Assembly: GCA_964627855.1 (NCBI GenBank)
Contig: CAZVLE010000045.1
Coordinates: 1-7,001 of the forward strand
Length of the DNA: 7,001 nt
From: CAZVLE01 sp964627855
Lineage (GTDB): Bacteria > Bacillota > Dethiobacteria > DTU022
Direction of reading: 5' to 3'
Part shown: piece by piece, positions 1 to 6,090 of the stretch
Position numbering within the stretch: the first letter of the stretch is position 1
Layout: every line of letters begins with the position of its first letter
Notes under the pieces: generated by a model
Told to the model about the DNA's origin: nothing
Seen by the model: only the letters and a program-made list of their open reading frames with translations
Database searches by the model: none
Program-made: the position numbers and the translations under genes

Positions 1-1107
1 TCGATAGACATATTGCGCACAGTGGCCATCATAGGTATGATTCAGGTCCATATTGTTGAGTGGCTTTCAGGTTACTATGATTACGATACAACTCTTTACC
101 AGCTCAGCGAGTTAATCGGTTCCTTTCCCGCTGCGCTTTTCACTTTCCTGGTCGGAATGAGTTTCTTCATTTCTATAAACAGGCAGGAAAAAAACGGTAT
201 AGATCCCGGCCTCATAGCCGACAGAAATCTGCGCCGGGGAATGGCCATATTCTTCCTTGGCCTACTCTTTGCTATCTTCGTCTGGATGCCCGACGAAGTC
301 TTTAGTTGGGATATCCTCACATTTATCGGCGCTTCGCTGTTGATCCTTTATCCATTAAGAAAACTAAGTCCGGCAACAATAATAACAAAAATTCTCATCA
401 TCATTGCCATCAGCCCAGTGGTAAGGATTTTTACAGATTATCACAGCCACTGGAACAAGTGGGGTGAGTATGTGCCTTCATTCGAGATGCCGGGCATGTT
501 GATGGGATTTTTTGCCAACGGTTACTTTCCCCTTCTGCCCTGGCTGGTATTTCCGCTTAGCGGTTACCTGGTAGGTAGGGCCTGCTTCGGGGATGATAGG
601 CTGCGCTTGCCTAAAGCGCTTTTACCTCTCGGAATTGGCTTGCTGATAGCATCCCTGGTTATGATTGCTCTTTCGTCAGCTTTAGATTTATCGGGAATGA
701 TTGCAGAATATATTTCCCCCTTTACTTTTTATCCTGCATCAACCTCTTTTATCCTGCTGGCAGTTGGAGTTAACGTGGTTCTCTTTGTCATCTTTTTCTA
801 TTTCTTTGATCTTAAGGAAAGGAAAAAAGAGGATAATCTATTCCTGATTTTCTGCAACCGCTACAGCCGATATGCGCTCACCGCTTATGTTGTTCACCAT
901 CTTCTTTTTCTCTGGGGACTTATAGCTTATGCAGCTTATACCCGGGAATTATTCAGGTGGCAGCATTACGGATATATCATGCCCACTCATTATTCTCTTC
1001 TTGTTGTTTTGCTTTTTGTAATTCTTTTTTACATTATCATTGTTGCCTGGGATAAACGCGAAGGACGTTACAGCTTCGAATGGCTGTTACGCAGATTAAC
1101 CGGCTAA
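1..1107 (+). CDS. DUF1624/HGSNAT-type membrane acyltransferase, 5' partial
   Basis: The frame is open from base 1, and 368 residues are visible before the TAA stop. The true start lies left of the window: the first residues (SIDILRTVAIIGMIQVH) already match the usual N-terminal (S)IDxLRGxAIxxMxxVH motif, so the TTG at 13 is internal and only a few residues are probably missing. About ten hydrophobic segments follow (roughly residues 4-22, 40-58, 78-97, 103-118, 124-143, 170-193, 206-228, 248-270, 290-312, 330-350). The segment GYFPLLPWLVFPLSGYLVGR (residues 174-193) is the family's PLLPW hallmark, and a YVVHHLLF stretch near residue 297 resembles the late helix of related acyltransferases. 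The human relative transfers acetyl from acetyl-CoA to glucosamine across a membrane; the bacterial substrate is unknown, with envelope sugar acylation as inference. No clear operon partner is visible and no convincing terminator follows. Family fairly sure, function not. Confidence 0.8.
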   Translation, partial: SIDILRTVAIIGMIQVHIVEWLSGYYDYDTTLYQLSELIGSFPAALFTFLVGMSFFISINRQEKNGIDPGLIADRNLRRGMAIFFLGLLFAIFVWMPDEVFSWDILTFIGASLLILYPLRKLSPATIITKILIIIAISPVVRIFTDYHSHWNKWGEYVPSFEMPGMLMGFFANGYFPLLPWLVFPLSGYLVGRACFGDDRLRLPKALLPLGIGLLIASLVMIALSSALDLSGMIAEYISPFTFYPASTSFILLAVGVNVVLFVIFFYFFDLKERKKEDNLFLIFCNRYSRYALTAYVVHHLLFLWGLIAYAAYTRELFRWQHYGYIMPTHYSLLVVLLFVILFYIIIVAWDKREGRYSFEWLLRRLTG

Positions 1108-1389
1108 AAACACAGCAACATAGAAGGAACCCTTGTGTCGCTGATTAGGATGGTTACTATGCCTGTAAACAATTTTGCGGAATGCATCCAGGCTGAAGAA
1201 AGCAGGCTGTTATTAAAAGTCTGGCTATTTACTCTGTCAGATCAAGCCTGCCTGCCCCGGTTATCAGGGGAGCCTGACTATTCAGGGGTCAGTTGGAAGT
1301 TGATACCGTGAGAAAAAGATTTAAGAGCCTGCTTGATAACTCAACTATCAGCAAATCACCGGAAGGACAGTGAAGCAGAGAGATGGGGG
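1108..1389. other. Non-coding stretch between acyltransferase and methyltransferase operon
   Basis: No recognisable gene is present. The longest plus-strand frame noticed is 53 codons (ATG 1150 to TGA 1309-1311) with no family resemblance and only a poor GATTAGG ribosome binding site. The section 1189-1292 is dense in CAGG/CCTG inverted repeats and is listed separately. No T-tract terminator was found after the acyltransferase stop; the AAGGAACCCTT at about 1124-1134 is too short a hairpin. Confidence 0.5.
1189..1292 (+). repeat. Cluster of alternative CAGG/CCTG inverted repeats
   Basis: Seen directly: CAGGCTG occurs twice (1189-1195 and 1203-1209). GCAGGCT (1202-1208) is inverted as AGCCTGC (1245-1251). 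TCAGGGG occurs twice (1264-1270 and 1282-1288) with CCTGA (1273-1277) between, so CCTGA can form a 5-bp stem with a 4-nt loop with either copy. CTGAC (1274-1278) can also pair with GTCAG (1288-1292). These pairings exclude each other. It may be a structured RNA or simply degenerate repeat sequence; it matches no riboswitch class I recognise. Confidence 0.35.
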
Positions 1390-1417
1390 TTGCCACGATC
1401 TTCCCTTGAAGTATAGA
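1390..1417 (+). promoter_or_regulatory. Candidate sigma-A promoter for the methyltransferase operon
   Basis: TTGCCA (1390-1395) matches the -35 consensus at five of six bases. It is followed after 16 bp by TATAGA (1412-1417), four of six against TATAAT. Transcription would begin near 1424, giving a leader of about 70 nt that opens almost directly into the hairpin at 1427-1476. The weak -10 keeps confidence modest. Confidence 0.4.
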
Positions 1418-1426
1418 GGGTGTAAT

Positions 1427-1476
1427 CTGTCTAAATGTTTTTACTGCTATACCATAAAGGGATTGAATTTAGATAG
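1427..1476 (+). promoter_or_regulatory. Leader hairpin next to the methyltransferase ribosome binding site
   Basis: CTGTCTAAAT (1427-1436) pairs with ATTTAGATAG (1467-1476), a 10-bp stem with one G-U pair. The 30-nt loop contains a small TTTA/TAAA pairing. The stem ends two bases before the AAAGGAG ribosome binding site (1479-1485). Its position suggests an effect on translation or mRNA stability; no T-tract follows, so it is not a Rho-independent terminator. Confidence 0.4.
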
Positions 1477-1496
1477 CCAAAGGAGTGATATTATTA

Positions 1497-2585
1497 ATGA
1501 CCATGACGCCGCGTGAAAGAATCATCGCTGTTCTGCAGGGTGAAGATCCGGACAAAATTCCGGTTGTTACCTGGGAGTCGCTGCGTATCGGGGAACAGGG
1601 TGGTTGGCAGGAACGTTTAGCTGAAAGAGGGCTTGGTCTAATAAGGCTCGGCTTTGCCTATCAACCCTGTTTTATCTACCCACTTCTAATGGATCCCGGC
1701 CATCCTGAGGTAATATTTAAACAGGATTACTACACCGAGAGTGGAATCAACAAAACTCGCTATACCTTTAAAACACCGGTCGGTACCATTACTTCCGTTT
1801 CCCGGATGAATCCTCATGAATTTTTGCTGCCTTCGACCGAGGAGCACTTTGTAAAAACAAGAGAAGACTGGCGGGCTGTTAATTACCTATTCCAGGCTCA
1901 ACTGGAACAGACAGCCCCCAACTACGAACTTTTTCGGATGATTGAAGAAGGGCTTGGTGAAAACGGTATTACCTACGGGGTAGTTGAAAAAACGCCCTTT
2001 TCGCGAGCCTGGGTCGAACTGGCCACTGTTGACCGCGCCTTAATCGACTTCCAGGAGCAGCCCGACGAGATCCTCGAGTATGTTGATATCCAAACCCGGC
2101 TGCACCGCAGGATTGCTGAAATTATGGCTGCCTCGCCGGTCAAGATTGTCAATATAGTTGATCACATTACCGATTTTATTGCCCCCCGCTATTTTAACGG
2201 TTACTGCCTGCCCATCTATGAAATATATGCCGATGCCCTGCGTGGTACGGACAAAATACTGGCATGTCATATGGATGGGAGGCTTGGCCATTTAAAAGAA
2301 GAGATTGCTGCCAGCCCGCTTGATATGATTGAATCTTTCACCGTTCCGCCCATCGGCGATATTCCGCTCGGCGAGGCCAGGGAAAAGTGGCCCGGCCGGA
2401 TCTTCTTTGTCAACTGCCCACCGCACCTGAATCGGGCAGCGCCTGACGAAATAAGAAAAGGTTACGAAGATCTGCTTGCTGACTGGAACTCCCGGCACGG
2501 GCTGGTTATCGAAAACTCAGAAGATATCCCGCTTGAAAATGTGGAGGCGAACCTCAGTATTGCCCTTGATGTCTGTGGCTATTGA
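1497..2585 (+). CDS. UroD-like (MtaA/MtbA superfamily) corrinoid methyltransferase
   Basis: A 362-residue protein opening with MTPRERIIAVLQGEDPDKIP, the standard N-terminus of the uroporphyrinogen decarboxylase-like superfamily. It lacks the RQAGRYL motif of true HemE, so haem synthesis is unlikely. Next door is a corrinoid protein gene, which points to cobalamin-dependent methyl transfer in the cytoplasm; substrate and direction are unknown. Family methyltransferases bind zinc through HxC plus a distant Cys. Here the matching places read CHMDGR (His258, then Asp260) and NSEDIP (about residues 340-345), so Asp and Glu/Ser replace the cysteines. ESFTVPPIGD (280-289) is shared with a UroD-like branch of unknown function as I recall it. 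Start: the open frame reaches GTG 1485, but AAAGGAG (1479-1485) would then touch the start codon. ATG 1497 leaves 11 nt and is preferred; ATG 1503 is also possible. A 23-bp gap separates it from the next gene, implying an operon. Confidence 0.85.
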   Translation: MTMTPRERIIAVLQGEDPDKIPVVTWESLRIGEQGGWQERLAERGLGLIRLGFAYQPCFIYPLLMDPGHPEVIFKQDYYTESGINKTRYTFKTPVGTITSVSRMNPHEFLLPSTEEHFVKTREDWRAVNYLFQAQLEQTAPNYELFRMIEEGLGENGITYGVVEKTPFSRAWVELATVDRALIDFQEQPDEILEYVDIQTRLHRRIAEIMAASPVKIVNIVDHITDFIAPRYFNGYCLPIYEIYADALRGTDKILACHMDGRLGHLKEEIAASPLDMIESFTVPPIGDIPLGEAREKWPGRIFFVNCPPHLNRAAPDEIRKGYEDLLADWNSRHGLVIENSEDIPLENVEANLSIALDVCGY

Positions 2586-2608
2586 TATTAAAAGGAAGGA
2601 GCACGGAT

Positions 2609-3241
2609 ATGGATAACCTGGCTAAACTTAAAGAAGCAGTAATAGCCGGAAACAGGCAGGAGACCCTTGACCTGATCGAAATGTTGCGTAGCGAGAGGGT
2701 TGCTGCCATGGAGATTGTTGACCGGGCGCTGGTTGAAGGTATCAACGAGGTCGGCCGCCTCTTTGAGAGGGGTAAATTGTATGTTCCCGATATGATGCTC
2801 TCCGCCATATGCGTCCGTGACAGCTTCAAGCTTCTCGACGATGAATTAAAAGCAACTGCCTCAAAAGAAAAAGCCCTGGCTGTTGTCGGTACCGTAAAAG
2901 GAGATCTGCATGATATAGGGAAAAACCTGGTGAAAATGCTTTGGGAGGCAGCCGGCTACCGGGTCATCGACCTGGGAGTCGATGTCCATCCAGACCGCTT
3001 CGTGGATTCGGTAATAGAATACCAACCCCAAGTTCTGGGGCTTTCTGCACTTCTAACTACTACCCTTGAATCGATTGAGGCAACGGCAAAAGCATTGCAA
3101 GAAGCCGGCCAGCGTGACATGGTAAAGTTGGCTATAGGTGGTGCCGCTACCAGTGAAGCCTTTGCCGAACAGGTCGGGGCTGATGGATATGCCCGCAGCG
3201 GAGCAGCCGCTCTCGAAATGATCAACCGCTGGTTTAGTTAA
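2609..3241 (+). CDS. Corrinoid (cobalamin-binding) protein, MtaC/MtbC type
   Basis: A 210-residue protein that carries cobalamin and shuttles the methyl group between methyltransferases. Residues 1-85 form the helical B12-binding-2 cap domain, with the typical LFERGKLYVPDMMLSA segment (51-66). Residues 88-210 form the Rossmann B12-binding domain. The cobalt-ligating motif DxHxxG is intact as GDLHDIG (Asp99, His101, Gly104). It is followed by DLGVDV (121-126), GLSALLTTT (144-152) and IGGAATSEAFAEQVGADGYA (176-195), which line the corrin tail pocket. Length is normal for the family. The ATG at 2609 is chosen over an in-frame ATT at 2582 because AAGGAG (2596-2601) sits 7 nt upstream. It follows the UroD-like gene closely and is probably co-transcribed. 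No reductive activase (RACE/RamA type) or second methyltransferase is visible, so these must be encoded elsewhere. The exact substrate class (methanol, methylamine, methoxy-aromatic or other) cannot be read from this protein. Confidence 0.92.
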   Translation: MDNLAKLKEAVIAGNRQETLDLIEMLRSERVAAMEIVDRALVEGINEVGRLFERGKLYVPDMMLSAICVRDSFKLLDDELKATASKEKALAVVGTVKGDLHDIGKNLVKMLWEAAGYRVIDLGVDVHPDRFVDSVIEYQPQVLGLSALLTTTLESIEATAKALQEAGQRDMVKLAIGGAATSEAFAEQVGADGYARSGAAALEMINRWFS

Positions 3242-3570
3242 ACACGGGAAAACGGGTGGATGGAATTGAAAGAATAACTGCATTTTGAGGATAGATTCTC
3301 CTACCGCTGAACAGCTTTTCGGTGAGCAACTTTAACTAATCAGGCAGCCGGTAAGTTATCTTCAATACTATACAGGATTCTTTATCGTCCCTGTCGGCTC
3401 TTTTTGCCGTTGGCCGGCTCCACGTGTTGTCAAGGTATCAGCAATATTTGCTTAGTTGGAAAACGTGAAAACCCTGAGAATGACAAAGGGTCACCATTCA
3501 TCAAGAAAAAAACTATCACCATAAAAATAATTATCAACAACGCCGCCCCCTGTGTTCCCCTTATGTTCTG
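3242..3570. other. Intergenic region between the two plus-strand operons
   Basis: No gene is supported here. The 3' half is AT-rich. Small symmetries are present: AGCAA-TAT-TTGCT at 3440-3452 and an ACCCT/AGGGT pair around 3474-3495, neither of clear meaning. A weak terminator candidate is listed separately. The promoter of the next operon begins at 3571. Confidence 0.5.
3372..3405 (+). terminator. Weak Rho-independent terminator candidate after the corrinoid gene
   Basis: ACAGG (3372-3376) pairs with CCTGT (3390-3394) around a 13-nt loop. After CGGCTC comes a run of five T (3401-3405). An upstream AGCCG could add pairs with CGGCT, stacking on the right arm but leaving a long left bulge. The stem is short and not immediately next to the T run, and it lies about 130 bp past the stop codon, so this is tentative. 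Confidence 0.28.
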
Positions 3571-3599
3571 TTGACAGGCCTGGGGTTGTATAATATAAT
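3571..3599 (+). promoter_or_regulatory. Perfect consensus sigma-A promoter of the GntR/ABC operon
   Basis: TTGACA (3571-3576) and TATAAT (3594-3599) are both exact consensus hexamers, separated by the optimal 17 bp. A second TATAAT (3589-3594) overlaps but would leave only 12 bp, so it is not the likely -10. Transcription would start near 3606. A promoter this strong makes sense if it is normally held off by a repressor, and a palindrome lies directly downstream. Confidence 0.9.
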
Positions 3600-3608
3600 C
3601 AAATTGTC

Positions 3609-3626
3609 TATTGTAGTAATACAATA
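3609..3626. promoter_or_regulatory. Palindromic operator, probable binding site of the GntR repressor
   Basis: TATTGTA (3609-3615), GTAA, TACAATA (3620-3626) is a perfect 7-bp inverted repeat with a 4-bp centre. It starts about ten bases after the -10 hexamer, covering roughly +4 to +21, so a bound dimer would block initiation or escape. The inner TGTA...TACA symmetry resembles known YtrA-type GntR operators. The gene immediately downstream encodes such a regulator, so autorepression is the likely reading. Confidence 0.75.
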
Positions 3627-3651
3627 AACATTAACCGGCGGAGGGTTTTTA

Positions 3652-4038
3652 ATGCAGTTTTTTATTAACGCGCGCAGCGGTGTTCCCATCTATAAACAGC
3701 TGGAACAGCAGATCGAAAAAGGGATCATCGGGGGTATCCTTCAATCGGGAGATCAGCTGCCGACAGTCCGCGATGTAGCGCTTCAGCTAACCGTAAACCC
3801 AAACACAGTTGCCCGGGCTTACCGCGAGCTGGAATACCGTGGCCTCATAGAAAGCGCCCAGGGGCGGGGTACCTTTATCGCCGGTAATCTTGAATCGCCG
3901 AAGGTTGGAGAAAAAGAGCGCCTCTTCCGCCAGCAGCTGGAAGAGCTATTAACGGAAGCCCGTCACTTAAACTTGGAGAAGAAAACCATAAAAAATATAT
4001 TTGATGATACACTCAAGCAATGGGAGAAGGAGGTGTAA
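3652..4038 (+). CDS. GntR-family transcriptional repressor, YtrA subfamily
   Basis: A 128-residue protein. Residues 10-77 are a typical GntR winged helix-turn-helix: PIYKQLEQQIEKGIIGG (12-28), then GDQLPTVRDVA (33-43), the recognition region NPNTVARAYRELEYRGLIES (49-68), and the wing GRGTFI (71-76). The remaining ~50 residues are charged and helical, far too short for the FadR, HutC or MocR effector domains, which is diagnostic of the YtrA subfamily. Such regulators usually head and repress operons for ABC transporters answering cell-envelope stress or antibiotics; the signal here is unknown. GGAGGG (3640-3645) lies 6 nt before the ATG. It is the first gene of the operon, transcribed from the consensus promoter through the palindromic operator, and its stop is 4 bp before the ATPase start codon. 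Confidence 0.93.
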   Translation: MQFFINARSGVPIYKQLEQQIEKGIIGGILQSGDQLPTVRDVALQLTVNPNTVARAYRELEYRGLIESAQGRGTFIAGNLESPKVGEKERLFRQQLEELLTEARHLNLEKKTIKNIFDDTLKQWEKEV

Positions 4039-4042
4039 GCAG

Positions 4043-4951
4043 TTGAAAGACAGCTGTTTGCAGGTTAAAAACTTGGAGAAATCATTTGGTTCCACTAAAG
4101 CCCTTTCTGCAGTGACCTTTACCCTGGAGAAGGGTGAAATATTGGGTTTGGTTGGGCCAAACGGTGCCGGCAAGACTACATTGATTAAACTGATCATGGG
4201 TTTGCTTATACCCGGAGATGGTTCGATCAGCATTTTTAGCCGGGGAAGAAACAAGCTCAGGCGTGCAGACTGGTGCAAAATCGGCTACATTGCCGACGAA
4301 CCAAACCTCTACGATTTCATGACCGTTGAAAAACTACTCGATTTTAACAAAAGCTTTTACCCGCGCTGGGACAATCATAGGTGCAGTGAACTGCTAGAGC
4401 GGTTTCATTTGCCTGCCGGTGAAACAGTAAAAAACTTCTCCCGGGGGATGAAAACCCAGCTGGCCCTGGTCCTGACCCTGTCACAGCGTCCGGAACTACT
4501 CATTCTTGATGAACCCCTTGACGGCCTTGATCCACTGCGTCGCCTGGAGTTTCTTAATCTACTTATCGAAGATTTCACAACAGCAGAAGGGCGCAGTATC
4601 CTGATCTCTTCGCACTATTTAGAAGAACTCGAGCGTGTAGCCGACCGGGTAGCCTTTCTCTATGAGGGCGAGCTGAAAAGAATTGTCCCCATGGAACAGC
4701 TCAAAGTAGAAGAGAAGACTATCCGGGTTGTCTTTCAAAAAGAGCCCCCCGCAGAGATCCTTACCATGTCCGGAATAAAGGCCGTTCAGAGGGAAGGCAA
4801 AACCGGCTATCTGATCACTATCGAGGGCAATTTTCATGCTATCTATGAAGCCTGCAGCAGATATCCCCATTTCGTGCTGGAGATTTACCACCGCAACATT
4901 GAAGACATGTTCCTTGATTATGCCGGGAGGGATAAAAATGCTCATTGCTAA
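4043..4951 (+). CDS. ABC transporter ATP-binding protein, YtrB/CcmA-like
   Basis: A 302-residue ATPase that would energise the permease encoded next. Walker A is GPNGAGKTT (38-46), the signature is NFSRGMK (131-137), Walker B is LLILDEP (152-158), the D-loop LDGLDP follows (159-164), and the switch histidine is His191 in SSH. The Q-loop reads IGYIADEPNLYDFMTV (80-95), with no glutamine; Ala/Asp/Glu occupies the position, which I recall as common in this subfamily. The FYPRWD segment (105-110) also fits YtrB-like proteins. Residues about 222-302 form an accessory C-terminal domain. Start: the frame is open from 4001 inside the gntR gene, but TTG 4043 is chosen because AGGAGG (4028-4033) lies 9 nt upstream and the protein then begins at the family's normal point (KDSCLQVKNLEKSFG). 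Its end overlaps the permease gene by 14 bp, suggesting translational coupling. Confidence 0.93.
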   Translation: MKDSCLQVKNLEKSFGSTKALSAVTFTLEKGEILGLVGPNGAGKTTLIKLIMGLLIPGDGSISIFSRGRNKLRRADWCKIGYIADEPNLYDFMTVEKLLDFNKSFYPRWDNHRCSELLERFHLPAGETVKNFSRGMKTQLALVLTLSQRPELLILDEPLDGLDPLRRLEFLNLLIEDFTTAEGRSILISSHYLEELERVADRVAFLYEGELKRIVPMEQLKVEEKTIRVVFQKEPPAEILTMSGIKAVQREGKTGYLITIEGNFHAIYEACSRYPHFVLEIYHRNIEDMFLDYAGRDKNAHC

Positions 4952-5717
4952 TATCATTCGCAAGGAATTGCATCAATTGCGGTGGCTGATCATTGTCGGT
5001 CTTCTAATCGGAATCGGGATGGCTGTAATGATAGGATCAACTTTTTATTACCTGGATCAAATAATCGAAGAAATTCCCTCCGAATTGCTGGAGTTGCTGT
5101 CGCAATACGAGGTAACCCGTGAGCTGCTCTTTATTTTTGGCGACTATTCTTCCTATGTCTGGTCGCAGTGGAACGCAAAAAACCTCTACCAGTTTGGCGC
5201 CCTCTTTGTCATTTTCATCGCCTCATCGCAGTTTGCAGGGGAAGTCAGCAAGCACACCATTGGTTATTATCTGACCCGTCCGATCTCCAGAAGCGAAGGT
5301 TACCTGGCCAAGATTGCCTCGGGTCTCATTATCCTCGTGATCATATTTTGCGTAAGTACAATTCTCATCTGGGCTGCATCATCAATGATGGGGCAAACAG
5401 CTGATTGGGGCCGTTTCTTTGTAGCACTGTTGATCAGCCTGATCTGGCTCATGACCTATTACCTGCTTGCCGCCATTATTTCAACCCTTAACCGGGAGCC
5501 TTTAACAGCAGGGATAATGATCGGTTTGGCGGGCATTGTTCTCTCACTGCCCGGCTTGTTTACATTGAGCAGGCAGTATTCAATCTTTTACCAGATGCGG
5601 GCGGTAGATTACTTTATCTATGGGCAACCTGCATATGTGCCCATTCTTTTTGGCCTTTTAATAAACGCGATGTTGCTGGTGATCGGGTTAAAGGTTTTTT
5701 CCACCCGCGATTTTTAA
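4938..5717 (+). CDS. ABC-2 type transporter permease
   Basis: A 259-residue membrane protein with about six hydrophobic segments: residues 15-37, 82-99, 121-147, 159-183, 189-211 and 228-253. Residues 38-80 between the first two helices are probably extracytoplasmic. The stretch FAGEVSKHTIGYYLTRPISR (99-118) is the ABC-2 family's cytoplasmic coupling motif (usually E...GT...L..P.SR), which contacts the ATPase. It would dimerise and work with the preceding ATPase; substrate unknown, and export or membrane-stress function is inferred from the regulator type. The open frame extends upstream to 4836 inside the ATPase gene, but ATG 4938 is chosen: GGGAGG (4925-4930) sits 7 nt before it, and MLIANIIRKELHQLRW is a typical ABC-2 N-terminus. 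Only one permease gene is present, whereas the Bacillus ytr operon has several components. Confidence 0.9.
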   Translation: MLIANIIRKELHQLRWLIIVGLLIGIGMAVMIGSTFYYLDQIIEEIPSELLELLSQYEVTRELLFIFGDYSSYVWSQWNAKNLYQFGALFVIFIASSQFAGEVSKHTIGYYLTRPISRSEGYLAKIASGLIILVIIFCVSTILIWAASSMMGQTADWGRFFVALLISLIWLMTYYLLAAIISTLNREPLTAGIMIGLAGIVLSLPGLFTLSRQYSIFYQMRAVDYFIYGQPAYVPILFGLLINAMLLVIGLKVFSTRDF

Positions 5718-5738
5718 ATAAACGAAGGAGGTCTTGAA

Positions 5739-6041
5739 ATGTTATTAACAACAACAGAGCTTAAGGTAGATTACGAAGTTTTAGGTATAGTCAGGGGGAA
5801 CAGGGTTAAAGCAGCCCATATCGGGCGTGATATTATGGCCGGCCTGAAAAACCTGGTTGGGGGAGAAGTTAAAGAATACGCCGATCTCCTTACCGGTGTA
5901 CGTGATGCTGCCGTGGACGACATGGTTACGGAAGCAAAGAATATGGGCGCTAATGCCATTATCGGTATTCGCTTTGCCTCGTCGCAGATTGCCGCAGGCA
6001 TGGCAGAAATCATGGTTTACGGGACAGCTGTAAAGATTTAA
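5739..6041 (+). CDS. YbjQ family (UPF0145, PF01906) protein
   Basis: A 100-residue protein matching the YbjQ family along its length: VLGIVRGNRV (14-23), the GRDIMAGLKNLVGGEVKEYADLL core (29-51), a helix RDAAVDDMVTEAKNMGANAI (55-74) and the closing strand MVYGTAVKI (92-100). Family members are about 105 residues and form a ring-like oligomer in structural genomics models. The 'heavy-metal-binding' label in databases rests on little, and no Cys or His cluster is visible here. There is no signal peptide, so it is cytoplasmic. AAGGAGG lies 6-7 nt before the ATG, 21 bp after the permease stop with no terminator between, so it is the last gene of the GntR/ABC operon and should share its control. 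Family assignment is firm; biochemical role is unknown. Confidence 0.92.
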   Translation: MLLTTTELKVDYEVLGIVRGNRVKAAHIGRDIMAGLKNLVGGEVKEYADLLTGVRDAAVDDMVTEAKNMGANAIIGIRFASSQIAAGMAEIMVYGTAVKI

Positions 6042-6046
6042 AGAAA

Positions 6047-6068
6047 TAGTGCCAAGGGGCCGGCACTA
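6047..6068 (-). terminator. Hairpin between convergent operons, minus-strand terminator and perhaps bidirectional
   Basis: TAGTGCC (6047-6053) and GGCACTA (6062-6068) form a perfect 7-bp stem with an 8-nt loop. Read on the minus strand the hairpin runs straight into TTTCTTTAAATCTTT, a fair U-rich tail. On the plus strand it follows the YbjQ stop by only 5 bp but is followed by CGATCGCTTT, a poorer tail. It therefore probably ends the minus-strand unit and may partly stop plus-strand transcription. Confidence 0.6.
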
Positions 6069-6090
6069 CGATCGCTTTAAAACCTTACAG

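Noticed and set aside
1150..1311. 53-codon plus-strand frame in the first intergenic region
   Set aside because: It has no family resemblance and a poor ribosome binding site, and it overlaps the inverted-repeat cluster. It is likely a chance frame.
1340..1420. Possible cobalamin riboswitch before the corrinoid operon (fragments GCAAATCACCGG, GGACAGTG, TTGCCAC)
   Set aside because: The fragments vaguely recall B12-box elements, but order and spacing do not fit and the conserved AGACCTGCC-type B12 box and receptor loops are absent. A covariance-model search would settle it.
1485..1496. GTG at 1485 as the methyltransferase start
   Set aside because: The GTG overlaps the ribosome binding site itself, and the extra residues MILL are not part of the family N-terminus. 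ATG 1497 is preferred.
1497..2585. Uroporphyrinogen decarboxylase (HemE) of haem synthesis
   Set aside because: The HemE RQAGRYL substrate-binding motif is missing, no haem genes are nearby, and the next gene is a corrinoid protein.
3430..3624. 64-codon minus-strand frame with a hydrophobic segment
   Set aside because: It would start inside the palindromic operator with no ribosome binding site and runs across the consensus promoter. The hydrophobic stretch comes from AT-rich sequence.
4001..4042. Upstream ATG start for the ABC ATPase at 4001
   Set aside because: It would overlap the regulator gene by 38 bp and add a non-family N-terminus. TTG 4043 has an AGGAGG 9 nt upstream.
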